Origin: Chitinophaga sancti
GTDB lineage: Bacteria > Bacteroidota > Bacteroidia > Chitinophagales > Chitinophagaceae
Direction: 5' to 3'
Assembly: GCF_034087045.1 (NCBI RefSeq)
Contig: NZ_CP139247.1
Coordinates: forward strand, 5,296,001-5,360,000
Length of the DNA stretch: 64,000 bases
Below the pieces are notes generated by a model, which was given only the letters and a program-made list of their open reading frames with translations, was not told the origin of the DNA and searched no databases. Position 1 is the first letter of the stretch. Each line of letters opens with the position of its first letter. Below are positions 27,231 through 36,281 of this stretch, one piece after another. The position numbers and the translations under genes are program-made.

Positions 27231-29417
27231 ATGGATTTGATTTATTTATTCAAATCACTACTGAGGAGAAAATGGTTAATCATCATCAGCACGTTTATAG
27301 CGGTGCTGGCGGCTTTTTTGTTAACCCTCAACCAGGAAAAACTGTACAAGTCTGTTTCCCAAATTGCTACCGGGTACACCATGAGTGACCAGGTAAAACT
27401 TAAAGATGAAAGCTTCAACGTGTATGAAATTGATGTAAAATTCAACAACGCTGTCGAAGCCATCAAGTCACCCCGGGTATTAGGTATGACTGGCTATAGC
27501 CTCATGCTCCATGACCTGGAAAACCCTGACAAACCCTACAGGGTACCCTCTGTAGAGGATCGCAAAAACCCTGTTTATCGTAAACTGAACAGGCAGAAGG
27601 CGATTGAAATTCTCACCAAAAAATACAACGAAGAACAATTGCTCAGTTCTTTCGATCCCCGGGAAAGGGAGATCCAGGAACTGATGATGATATATAGATA
27701 TGACCTCGAAACAATGCGCAATGTATTGTACGTAGGTCGGGTACAAAGAACTGACTATATCGATATCCAGTACCGCTCTATCAATCCGGAGCTGAGTGCT
27801 TATATCGTGAACCAGGTAGTAACTGAATTCATGCGCAACTATGAATCCAGCCGTAACCAGCAAACCGTTCAGAACATCGAAACACTGAAGAAACTGGTAG
27901 ACCAGAAGCGGGAAGAACTGGACGCCAAGATTGGTAACATCAAAACAATGGGTACCCTCGATGCCACTGTGGAAAGTTCTAACACACTGGAACAGATCTC
28001 CAACTTCGAAAGCAGACTCGCTGACGAAAAAGCCATCCTGAACAGTGCACAACTGGCCAGCCAGCAGGTGACCCAGCGTCTGTCTGAAATGGAAAGAAGC
28101 AGCTCACAGAATGCAGCATCTACCAATAGCGCTAATTCAGAGCTGGCCACCCTCCGTGAAAAAATGAATGATGCTTCTAATGAATACCAGAGCAAAGGAG
28201 GGACCGATCCGGAACTGTATAATAAATACAAAAAGGCAAGAAACGATTATTCTGCCAAACTGATGGCTATTGCGTCTGCAGCTCCAAGTGCCGCAAGTCC
28301 GGGTACCACCAGGGCCGATCTGCAACAGAAGAAAAGCGACCTGGACCTGCAGGTAAGATCTGCCCAACAGAACATTGCTTTTTACGAACAAAAGATCAGA
28401 CAGCTGAATGGCTCCATGGGCGCTGCTGCGTCAAGAGGTGCAAACAACCTCGCGCTGCAAAAAGAAGTAGAACTGGCACAACAGGAATATGAAAGCATCA
28501 AATCCCGTTACGATGCAGCGGTGAACAACAAGATCGCACCGATGGATAACTTCCACCAGATCCTGTATGGTCAGCCTGCGGTTGAACCAGAACCTTCCAA
28601 ACGTATCATCATTATCGCAATGGCTGGTATGGCCGTAGCGGTGTTCTGCTGTATCCTCATTATCTTCCTGGAATACATTGATGTAAGCATCAAGACGCCG
28701 ACCCAGTTCCTGCGTATTCTGGAACTGAAACTATTGGGCGTTGTCAACAGGATCAACCTGAAGAAAACGCCACTGGAAGATATCTTTACCGATCCAACCC
28801 TCAAACAACATGATACGGCTGCTTTCCGTGAACTCCTGCGTAAGCTGCGTTTCGAAATGGAGCACAGTGGTAAGAAGATCTTCCTGCTTACCAGTGGCAA
28901 ACCGGGCGAAGGTAAATCTACTATTCTGAAAGCACTGGCATATAGCTTAAGTCTGAGTCATAAGAAAGTATTGATCATTGATACACAGTTCCCACATAAC
29001 ACACTGACACAGGAATTTGAAGCGAAGCCCGTGTTGGAGAGCTTTAATGCTAATGAATTTAATTCCGAAGAGATCGCAGACCTCATCTCTCCTACTGCCA
29101 TGCCTAATGTATTTATCATTGGTTGTGAAGGTGGCGAATATACGCCTGCTGAAATACTGAAACCAGGCAACCTGCTGGAATACCTGGGTGCACTCACCAG
29201 GGAATATGATTACATTCTGCTGGAAGGTGCTGCACTGAATGAACGCGCAGATAGTAAAGAACTGATGCAGTATGCGGATACTATCATTACCGTAGTATCT
29301 GCAAGATCAGGTGTGAACCAGACAGACAGAGAGACGATTTCGTTCCTGCATAGTCTGAATGGTAAGTTCAGTGGTGCAATATTTAATTTTGTTGAACCTG
29401 AAAATATAGATCTGTAA
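27231..29417 (+). CDS. Wzz-type chain-length/export protein fused to a degenerate BY-kinase domain
   Basis: 728 residues. Two membrane segments (~13-33 and ~457-483) flank a periplasmic Wzz region with long coiled coil (~200-430). The cytoplasmic half resembles bacterial tyrosine autokinases: Walker A GKPGEGKST (~556-564) is intact. Walker A' reads LIIDTQFP where DxDxR is expected, Walker B reads ILLEGAA where DxPP is expected, and there is no C-terminal tyrosine cluster (end ..VEPENIDL). It may bind nucleotide without kinase activity. It controls polymer length/export together with the flippase and polymerase downstream. Its stop shares one base with the next ATG (TAATG). Confidence 0.88.
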   Translation: MDLIYLFKSLLRRKWLIIISTFIAVLAAFLLTLNQEKLYKSVSQIATGYTMSDQVKLKDESFNVYEIDVKFNNAVEAIKSPRVLGMTGYSLMLHDLENPDKPYRVPSVEDRKNPVYRKLNRQKAIEILTKKYNEEQLLSSFDPREREIQELMMIYRYDLETMRNVLYVGRVQRTDYIDIQYRSINPELSAYIVNQVVTEFMRNYESSRNQQTVQNIETLKKLVDQKREELDAKIGNIKTMGTLDATVESSNTLEQISNFESRLADEKAILNSAQLASQQVTQRLSEMERSSSQNAASTNSANSELATLREKMNDASNEYQSKGGTDPELYNKYKKARNDYSAKLMAIASAAPSAASPGTTRADLQQKKSDLDLQVRSAQQNIAFYEQKIRQLNGSMGAAASRGANNLALQKEVELAQQEYESIKSRYDAAVNNKIAPMDNFHQILYGQPAVEPEPSKRIIIIAMAGMAVAVFCCILIIFLEYIDVSIKTPTQFLRILELKLLGVVNRINLKKTPLEDIFTDPTLKQHDTAAFRELLRKLRFEMEHSGKKIFLLTSGKPGEGKSTILKALAYSLSLSHKKVLIIDTQFPHNTLTQEFEAKPVLESFNANEFNSEEIADLISPTAMPNVFIIGCEGGEYTPAEILKPGNLLEYLGALTREYDYILLEGAALNERADSKELMQYADTIITVVSARSGVNQTDRETISFLHSLNGKFSGAIFNFVEPENIDL

Positions 29418-30487
29418 TGAGCACAGCGAAACCGGGCAACAGGCTGGCGTGGATAGATTACGCACGGGGTATTGCCATCATACTGGTACTGTACCGTCAC
29501 ATCTTTGAAGGCATCAGCCGTTCAGGTGTGGAGGCTGCACAGTTTAGCTGGCTGGAAAATGCAAACATCATTTTCTACAGTTTCCGTATGCCCCTGTTCT
29601 TCATCCTGTCTGGTGTGTTCATTGGTAAAAGTCTGGCAAAGAGAGGGATGAAAAACCTGATCGTTAATAAATTCAACATCCTGCTGTATCCATATCTTTT
29701 ATGGTCCGCATTGCAGATCACCATTCAGATTTGCCTGAGTGGACTGGTGAATGCAGACAGGGGGTGGGCGGATTACGGGTATATTTTTATATACCCCCGC
29801 CGCATCGATCAGTTCTGGTACCTCTATGCATTATTCAATGTAACAGTGTTGTATATACTTACGAAAGAAAAACTGCGGCTGAAGATCTGGCACCAGCTGG
29901 TGATCGGTTTCGCAGCTTATATGTACAGCAGTTATATCTCCGTACATCATATAGATCTCGGCTTTATTTACGACATCTGTCATTTCTATATCTTCTTCGC
30001 TATCGGCGAACTGGTTGCGGATCAGATATTGGATAGCACGAAGTATCCACTGTATGGCAGCTGGGGATTGTTTGCCGCCCTCCTGCCCTTCTTTGCCGCA
30101 GGCCAGTATTACTTCCTGATGACGAATTTAGGGACGTACAACCTCTTTGTAGAAGAACATCAACCAATATTATTTGCGCTCATCGCCCTTGTGGGTTGTG
30201 CATTTATGATCAATATATCATTCCTGTTACAGCGATATGGCAGTGTAAAGCTGCTGCGGGTAGCAGGATTCCATTCACTTTACATTTACGTTTCTCATGT
30301 GTTGGTCGCATCGGCTGTGCGTATGTGCCTGGTAAAGGTGTTTCACATCACCTACCTGCCAGTGTTGTTAGTGATCTGTTTATGCTTTGCCGTTGTGATC
30401 CCCATCCTGCTGTACAAAGCAGCTATGCGCGCAGGTGCATGGTGGCTGTATAGCCTGGAAAAGCCCATGGAACTTAAATTAAGCTAA
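29417..30487 (+). CDS. Acyltransferase family 3 membrane protein
   Basis: 356 residues, polytopic. The signature WIDYARGIAIILVLYRHIFEGI carries the conserved Arg/His; SFRMPLFFILSGVFIGKSL and QFWYLYALFNVTVLY fit the family. This is the second such enzyme in the locus (first at 18938..20077), so the polymer may carry two acyl modifications or the two act on different sugars. It is translationally coupled to the Wzz-like gene. Confidence 0.9.
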   Translation: MSTAKPGNRLAWIDYARGIAIILVLYRHIFEGISRSGVEAAQFSWLENANIIFYSFRMPLFFILSGVFIGKSLAKRGMKNLIVNKFNILLYPYLLWSALQITIQICLSGLVNADRGWADYGYIFIYPRRIDQFWYLYALFNVTVLYILTKEKLRLKIWHQLVIGFAAYMYSSYISVHHIDLGFIYDICHFYIFFAIGELVADQILDSTKYPLYGSWGLFAALLPFFAAGQYYFLMTNLGTYNLFVEEHQPILFALIALVGCAFMINISFLLQRYGSVKLLRVAGFHSLYIYVSHVLVASAVRMCLVKVFHITYLPVLLVICLCFAVVIPILLYKAAMRAGAWWLYSLEKPMELKLS

Positions 30488-30490
30488 AAA

Positions 30491-31840
30491 ATGAGCAACC
30501 CGAAATACACCTACTGGCTGAAATCCGGCATCTACAGCGGATTACAGAAAATCGCCGTACTCCTGTTCGGGATCGGCAGTGTGCTGGTATTAACCCGCTC
30601 ACTGACCAAATCTGACATGGGCGTATGGAACCTCTTTCTCGTATATACCGGTATTATCGAGATCATAAGACAAAGTCTGATTAAAAACGCTGTGATCAAA
30701 TACATCAATGGTCACGCAGCGGAAGAACACCCCCATATACAGTCCGCTGCTTTATACCTCAATATTGTAATCACAGTCCTGATCGGTATACTGATCGCAG
30801 CCTTTATCATTCCCGTGAGCAAGCTATTACAGGCACCCCCATTAGCGATGGTGATGTACCTGTTCCTGCCCGGTTTATTGTTGTTAATTCCCTTCTCTCA
30901 CTTTGAATGGGTACAGAATGCCAATGCTGACTTCAGGGGTATTTTCTGGGGGTATTTAAGCCGTCAGGGTACGAGTTTCATTTTGATCGTTGCGCATTTG
31001 CTGATTGATCATAATATTACCCTCACACACCTTATCGCCTACTTCGATGCAGGTTTGGTATGTGGCACCCTTGTATCGGGGTACTTTGCCCGGAACTTTG
31101 TGACCCGTCAGATTAAGTATCATAAGGAATGGTTTACCAGACTCTGGACCTTTGGCAGATGGGTGTTTGGTACGAACGTGAGCGCTTCTTTGTTCCGTAA
31201 TACAGATACATTTATTATATCTTCTTTTTTAGGAACACCATCAGTCGCCTTGTACAATGTATGTTTGCGTATATCCAATCTCGTAGATGTGCCTTCGCAG
31301 GTATTAGGTGATATTTTATTTCCTAAAACAGCGAAGATGATGGAAGACGGAAACCTCCAAATGGTGAAGTACTATTATGAAAGAGCTGTAGGCAGTATTC
31401 TCGCTATCGCAGTACCCGCCAGCCTCGCTATTTTATTGTTACCCAGGCTGGTGATCGGCATCATTGCAGGTCAGGGATACATGGAAGCAATACCAATTTT
31501 GCAGGTCACTATATTTTATGGCCTGTTTCTGCCATTTATCAAGCAGTTTGGCACTATTATGGATTCAATAGGCCTTCCCAAACTGAATTTTTATGTAATC
31601 ACTGTAACGGCTATCTGTAATATATTCATCTGCATGTTCTATACCCGGCAGATGGGACTGATGGGCGCTGCTTATGGTACCATGACCTCATATGGCATCT
31701 GCTTCATTATCACGCAGACCATACTTTACCGTAAGCTCAATACCAGCCTGCTCAATGTGGGAAAATATATGCTGCAATTCTACCCGGAAGCGATCTCCGT
31801 GGTACAGCAACGTTATTTACTAAAATGGAAAGCAAGATGA
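30491..31840 (+). CDS. Wzx-type polysaccharide flippase (MATE/MVF superfamily)
   Basis: 449 residues with about twelve hydrophobic segments and the early motif GIGSVLVLTRSLTKSDMGVWNLFL, typical of oligosaccharide flippases (RfbX/PST family). It would move undecaprenyl-linked repeat units to the periplasm for polymerisation. It begins 3 nt after the acyltransferase and overlaps the next glycosyltransferase. Confidence 0.9.
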   Translation: MSNPKYTYWLKSGIYSGLQKIAVLLFGIGSVLVLTRSLTKSDMGVWNLFLVYTGIIEIIRQSLIKNAVIKYINGHAAEEHPHIQSAALYLNIVITVLIGILIAAFIIPVSKLLQAPPLAMVMYLFLPGLLLLIPFSHFEWVQNANADFRGIFWGYLSRQGTSFILIVAHLLIDHNITLTHLIAYFDAGLVCGTLVSGYFARNFVTRQIKYHKEWFTRLWTFGRWVFGTNVSASLFRNTDTFIISSFLGTPSVALYNVCLRISNLVDVPSQVLGDILFPKTAKMMEDGNLQMVKYYYERAVGSILAIAVPASLAILLLPRLVIGIIAGQGYMEAIPILQVTIFYGLFLPFIKQFGTIMDSIGLPKLNFYVITVTAICNIFICMFYTRQMGLMGAAYGTMTSYGICFIITQTILYRKLNTSLLNVGKYMLQFYPEAISVVQQRYLLKWKAR

Positions 31841-33030
31841 TCAGGAACAGGGATATAATCGTAGTAGGCTTACAGCCCTGGGATATTAAAATCGGGAGTA
31901 ACTGTAAGAACATGGCGCAGGAACTGTCACAATACAACCGTGTACTGTATGTAAACCGCGCACTTGACAGGATCTCTGCCATCAGATCCAGCGATGACGA
32001 AATGGTGCTGACCAGAAAAGCAAGCCTCCGTGGCAACACCAACGATCTGAAGCCTGTCACTGCTTCGCTCTGGACCCTGGATCCACGCACCGTACTGGAA
32101 TCTATCAACTGGATTCCAGTGCCATCGATCTTTGACAGGATCAACTTAGTCAACAATAAAAGACTCGCCCGCGAAATCAACCAGGCAGCCAAGCGACTGG
32201 GATTTAACGATGCGTTGTTGTTTATCGATAATGATTTTTTCCGTGCACAATACCTGCCTGAATTGCTGGAAGGTGTAAAGGAAACGATCTACTATATCAG
32301 GGATAACCTGACCAGTCAGCCATATTTCAAAAAACATGGTGTAAGACTGGAACCATTGCTCATGCAGAAAGCTACGATGGTCGCTGCCAATTCAGCTTAC
32401 CTCGCAGCATATGGTGCAAAGTATAACAAAGCATCTTTTGATATCGGACAGGGTTGTGATTTTGGTTGGACGAAAGAAGAAAATCCACCTTTCAACGATT
32501 TCAAAAGGCCTGTGATCGGGTATGTAGGTGCATTGATCACTTCCCGGCTCAACATCTCATTGCTGGAACAGATTGCTACACAACGTCCTGAATGGACACT
32601 GGTACTGGTAGGGCCGGAAGACGAGGCATTCCGTAACAGTTCGCTGCATCAGTTGAAGAACGTACACTTCATGGGTGCCCGTCATGGAGGAGAACTTCCA
32701 TCATGGCTCAGCACTTTTGATGTATGTATCAATCCACAGGAGCTGAATGAGATGACCATAGGTAACTATCCCCGTAAGATAGACGAATACCTGGCACTGG
32801 GCAAACCCGTGGTAGCAACAGATACGGTAGCGATGCAGATTTTTGCACCTTATGTATATCTCTGCAAGACAGCAGATGACTACATCACAAACATCCACAA
32901 CGCCCTGCAGGAAGGTGACAACACCGAACTGCAGGAAGCAAGAAAAGCCTTTGCATTTTCACATACCTGGGAACAGTGTATTGCATTAATGGGGGCATAC
33001 CTTGAACAAACTCAAAACGTAGAAGCATGA
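31837..33030 (+). CDS. Glycosyltransferase (GT-B fold, family 1/4-like)
   Basis: 397 residues from ATG 31837, which overlaps the flippase stop as ATGA; an ATG four codons earlier (31825) is also possible. The N-terminal half (IIVVGLQPWDIKIGSNCKNMAQELSQ) resembles TuaH/GumK-like transferases. In the donor-binding half FKRPVIGYVGAL, LVLVGPEDEAF, VHFMGARHGGELPSWLSTFDVCINP and KIDEYLALGKPVVATD follow the GT-B order, with the usual Glu in the YLALGKPV region. It adds a sugar to the EPS repeat unit. Its stop overlaps the small membrane protein start (ATGA). Confidence 0.88.
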   Translation: MIRNRDIIVVGLQPWDIKIGSNCKNMAQELSQYNRVLYVNRALDRISAIRSSDDEMVLTRKASLRGNTNDLKPVTASLWTLDPRTVLESINWIPVPSIFDRINLVNNKRLAREINQAAKRLGFNDALLFIDNDFFRAQYLPELLEGVKETIYYIRDNLTSQPYFKKHGVRLEPLLMQKATMVAANSAYLAAYGAKYNKASFDIGQGCDFGWTKEENPPFNDFKRPVIGYVGALITSRLNISLLEQIATQRPEWTLVLVGPEDEAFRNSSLHQLKNVHFMGARHGGELPSWLSTFDVCINPQELNEMTIGNYPRKIDEYLALGKPVVATDTVAMQIFAPYVYLCKTADDYITNIHNALQEGDNTELQEARKAFAFSHTWEQCIALMGAYLEQTQNVEA

Positions 33031-33131
33031 AAGATAACAGGTTTTCAGACGATCGGTTATTAGAGATCACCGTGACACTCTTCATCGGATTCACGTTGTT
33101 CTTCCTGGCATTAAAAGTTTTATTCTTCTAA
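33027..33131 (+). CDS. Small single-span membrane protein of 34 residues
   Basis: ATG overlaps the preceding stop (ATGA at 33027-33030) and the TAA ends 3 nt before the polymerase ATG. The product has a charged N-terminus (MKDNRFSDDRLLE) and one hydrophobic helix (ITVTLFIGFTLFFLALKVLFF). Tight coupling on both sides, and a frame kept open across the whole gap between two operon genes, support a real gene. It could be a small partner of the Wzy-type polymerase or the export apparatus; function is unknown. Confidence 0.65.
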   Translation: MKDNRFSDDRLLEITVTLFIGFTLFFLALKVLFF

Positions 33132-33134
33132 GAT

Positions 33135-34628
33135 ATGCGACAATCACTCATCACAAGAGCAGCACCTCTGCGAGGATCCGGTGTACTTGACAAGCCACTG
33201 GCCTTTGCCGCTGTGTTAGTAGTTGCCATCAGCATCAGCCTGCTGGTGGGCTACGAAGATTACCGCATAGGTATGATCATCTCAGCAGGTTTGCTGGGTG
33301 GCATGGTCACCCTGATCTGTTTGTTCAATACCCGTCTGGGTTTTCTGATCACGACAGTATTGGGTTTCTTTATGTTTTACATTAAGCGCATGTCTGACGA
33401 TACGCTCCCCATGGGTGTGGCCGTCGATGTACTGACAGCGGTGACCTTCATCGGCGCGTATTATAGAAAGACGATTCATAAGCAGCGCATCTGGCAGTAT
33501 ATGAAGAATCCTGTTTCTTACATGTACATTATGTACCTGGGATTTCTGCTCATCGAATTGTTCAACCCCTCTATGTACTCAGTATCGGGTTGGATATTTA
33601 CCGTGCGCAAGTTTGTCAACTTCGTGATGATCTATTTTATCGGCCTGTTCACATTCAACAGTGTCAAAGATGTAAAAGATTATCTCAAACTCTGGTTATT
33701 CCTGTCCGTACTGTGCGGTGCCTATGGCTGTTTCCAGGAGTGGTTTGGGTTACTGGGCTTTGAAGAGCACTGGGTAGTAAGTGATCCGGTGCGTTACAGA
33801 CTGTACTTCCAGGGTGGTGAGATCAGGAAGTTCTCCTTCCTCTCCGACCCTACTGCTTATGGCATATTGATGGCGTGCAGCATTGTGTTTGCCATAGTAC
33901 TGGCCATGACCACACAAAAGCCAAAACAACGTAACTGGCTCATAGTGGGCATTATCATTATGTGCCTGGGTATGGCCTTTTCCGGTACGCGTACGGCTTA
34001 CTTTATGATACCCGGGGGGCTGGCTATCTATTTTCTGATGACCATCACGAACCGTAGAACATTGCTGTTTATGGCAGGGTTCTTTATGTTTATCGTGGTG
34101 CTCATGTTCGGCCCATTTTCCGGCAATAATACGGTAAACCGTATACGTACGTCCTTTCACCTCAAAGATGATGAATCGATGAACGTGAGGGATGAAAACA
34201 GGCATCATATACAACCTTATATACTGCGGCATCCCATCGGGGGTGGTGTAGCAACTTCCGGGGTATTGGGTATACAGTACAATCCAGGCCATCCGCTGGC
34301 AGGTTTCCCCCCGGATAGTGGTTACCTACGGACAGCACTCGAAACGGGCTGGATCGGGCTAATAATCACCATGACGCTATTCTTTGTGACGCTCCTGGTA
34401 GGAGTAAAAGGATATTACCGGGCCAGGACCCAGGAGGTCAGGGCGCTATATGTAGCTATTGTAACAGGGCTATATGCCTACATCATCGCACACTACGCAC
34501 AGGTGGCCATCGGGCAGATACCCGGCGCATTCTTCTTTTACAGCGCCATGGCCATCATCGTAAAAATGAAAGATTTCGAAACACCTTCTCATACAAATTC
34601 AGACCAAGCAAAAACTATAACAACATGA
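33135..34628 (+). CDS. O-antigen polymerase/ligase family protein (Wzy-like)
   Basis: 497 residues with about eleven to twelve membrane segments. The Wzy_C-type loop around residues ~340-400 contains DDESMNVRDENRHHIQPYILRHPIGGGVATSG and PPDSGYLRTALETGWIG, the hallmark of this family. It would polymerise lipid-linked repeats in the periplasm. The 3' end overlaps the TolC-like gene (ATGA). Confidence 0.9.
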   Translation: MRQSLITRAAPLRGSGVLDKPLAFAAVLVVAISISLLVGYEDYRIGMIISAGLLGGMVTLICLFNTRLGFLITTVLGFFMFYIKRMSDDTLPMGVAVDVLTAVTFIGAYYRKTIHKQRIWQYMKNPVSYMYIMYLGFLLIELFNPSMYSVSGWIFTVRKFVNFVMIYFIGLFTFNSVKDVKDYLKLWLFLSVLCGAYGCFQEWFGLLGFEEHWVVSDPVRYRLYFQGGEIRKFSFLSDPTAYGILMACSIVFAIVLAMTTQKPKQRNWLIVGIIIMCLGMAFSGTRTAYFMIPGGLAIYFLMTITNRRTLLFMAGFFMFIVVLMFGPFSGNNTVNRIRTSFHLKDDESMNVRDENRHHIQPYILRHPIGGGVATSGVLGIQYNPGHPLAGFPPDSGYLRTALETGWIGLIITMTLFFVTLLVGVKGYYRARTQEVRALYVAIVTGLYAYIIAHYAQVAIGQIPGAFFFYSAMAIIVKMKDFETPSHTNSDQAKTITT

Positions 34629-35335
34629 AACAGCACATCAGCATCCTTTTAATTTTCCTCGCTACAGGCCTCACAATGAGCGCACAAAACAAGACTTTAC
34701 CGTCTACCCCTTCCAAAGATGTATCTGCAGAAGACATCCAGGAAAAACTGGTACAACTCGCTTACGAGAATCCAGACCTTAAAGTAAGAGTATACGAAAA
34801 ACAAAGAGCAGAATATGAGCTCAATAAAGCAAAGGGTAACTGGCTAAATTACGTGACCCTCAGTGCAAACTTCAATGATGTCACACTGGGTCGCTTCAAA
34901 AACTCGGGCGACTATCGTGCACAGGTATACTACCCGCTCTGGAACGTAGGTGTGAATGTGCCATTGGGCTCCCTGGTTGGTAAAGGCGCTGATGTAAAAG
35001 TAGCGAGGTCGAATGTAAACATCGCCTCTGCACAGGAAGAATCAGCTAAAAGACAGATCAAAGCAATGGTATTGTCCAAATACCACGACTACCTGATGAA
35101 CAAACAATTGCTGGCTATGCAAAACGAAATCACTGAAGATGATTTTGCAGCATTCACACAGGCAGAAAGCAAACTGGCGGCAGGCAGCATTTCTTACGAA
35201 TCATATACATCCGCATCACAGTTGTATAATAATGACAGAACCAAGAAGCTGAATCTGGAAAGAGACCTGGCTAATGTAAAGCTGGAAATCGAAGAGCTGA
35301 TCGGCGTGAAGCTGGAGACTGTTATCGCCCAGTAA
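34625..35335 (+). CDS. Short TolC-like outer-membrane/periplasmic protein
   Basis: 236 residues. A signal peptide (1-20, MSAQ cleavage region) is followed by an outer-membrane efflux protein-like helical/strand pattern: LAYENPDLKVRVYEKQRAEYELNKAKGNWLNYVTLSANFND, then NVGVNVPLGSLVGKGADVKVARSNVNIASAQEE and a C-terminal helical hairpin ending ANVKLEIEELIGV. It is about half a TolC monomer (usually 400-480 residues), so it corresponds to one of the two internal repeats. As no Wza-type export protein gene is present, it may take part in polymer passage through the outer membrane; this is inference. Confidence 0.75.
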   Translation: MKQHISILLIFLATGLTMSAQNKTLPSTPSKDVSAEDIQEKLVQLAYENPDLKVRVYEKQRAEYELNKAKGNWLNYVTLSANFNDVTLGRFKNSGDYRAQVYYPLWNVGVNVPLGSLVGKGADVKVARSNVNIASAQEESAKRQIKAMVLSKYHDYLMNKQLLAMQNEITEDDFAAFTQAESKLAAGSISYESYTSASQLYNNDRTKKLNLERDLANVKLEIEELIGVKLETVIAQ

Positions 35336-35368
35336 CCCGGGCTCATTCATTAAAACTAATTATTTGTC

Positions 35369-36157
35369 ATGGTAAAAAGTACCACTACAATTGTTGCACT
35401 CTTGTTCGTAATGTGCATACAAACAGTGAACACCTATGCGCAGCACAGAATGGACAGTATTCTTATTCCGGTAAATCCCTGGAATAAAATAGGGGCATTG
35501 CTGCAGCTCCCGGACGATTATAATAAGTCCAAAAAAGAGTACCCCCTGATCGTTTTTCTGCATGGAAAAAGCAAATCAGGACATGATCTGTCTAAGTTAT
35601 ACATGGAAGGTATTCCTTACTGGATCAATAATGGAGAGAAAATAGAAGCTGTAAATCCCGTTGATGGTAAACTGTATAAATTCATTGTTGTTGCGCCACA
35701 GGCGCCTAGTTGGGGACTGAAACCAGCAGAGATCAAACGCCTGCTGGACGATGTAGAGAAACATTACAGGGTAGATCGCTCCAGGATATACCTCACTGGT
35801 TACAGTGCAGGCGGCTGGGCGACGGTGATGGCTATGACGGATAATGCGACGCTGTCTAACCGTATTGCGGCAGCAGTACCCATGTCGGTAGCAACGATTG
35901 ATGAAGCGAATATGAAACGCTTTAAGCTGGTAGCAGATGCGAATATCGCCACCTGGTACCTGGCTGGGACGGACGAACCACATTTTCTGGAAGAGTGTGA
36001 GCGGTATAAGGATAGTACGAACTCTCATAAGCCAAATCTGGCTAAGCTAACTATATTGGATGGATTTGCACATCATACCTGGAAAGCACTGTATGATACG
36101 AAGAATAAGCAGTATGGTATGAATATTTACGAGTGGATGTTGCAATACAAAAAGTAA
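35369..36157 (+). CDS. Secreted alpha/beta hydrolase (esterase/PHB-depolymerase-like)
   Basis: 262 residues. Signal peptide 1-25 (NTYA-Q). The hydrolase core has LIVFLHGKSKSGHD (oxyanion region), RIYLTGYSAGGWATVMAM (nucleophile Ser), an acidic residue in LAGTDEPHF and the His in GFAHHTWKALYD. The ending NIYEWMLQY matches the end of the N-terminal hydrolase domain of the 1,573-residue protein next door, so this is the single-domain version of the same module. Likely acts on acyl groups of the polysaccharide. Confidence 0.88.
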   Translation: MVKSTTTIVALLFVMCIQTVNTYAQHRMDSILIPVNPWNKIGALLQLPDDYNKSKKEYPLIVFLHGKSKSGHDLSKLYMEGIPYWINNGEKIEAVNPVDGKLYKFIVVAPQAPSWGLKPAEIKRLLDDVEKHYRVDRSRIYLTGYSAGGWATVMAMTDNATLSNRIAAAVPMSVATIDEANMKRFKLVADANIATWYLAGTDEPHFLEECERYKDSTNSHKPNLAKLTILDGFAHHTWKALYDTKNKQYGMNIYEWMLQYKK

Positions 36158-36161
36158 TAAA

Positions 36162-36198
36162 AATAGAGGGTGTATCCAGGTTAGATACACCCTCTATT
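36162..36198. terminator. Terminator at the end of the plus-strand EPS arm
   Basis: A perfect 15-bp inverted repeat (36162-36176 with 36184-36198) with 7-nt loop, 4 nt downstream of the esterase stop. Its GGGTGTATC stem resembles that of the terminator at 49884-49921. Confidence 0.85.
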
Positions 36199-36281
36199 AA
36201 TTCGGATACCTGATGGAAGCAGATTCCATTTAAACGATTCTCAGGAGCTTCATTTATTTATGATACCCCCTCATTTCTCAT

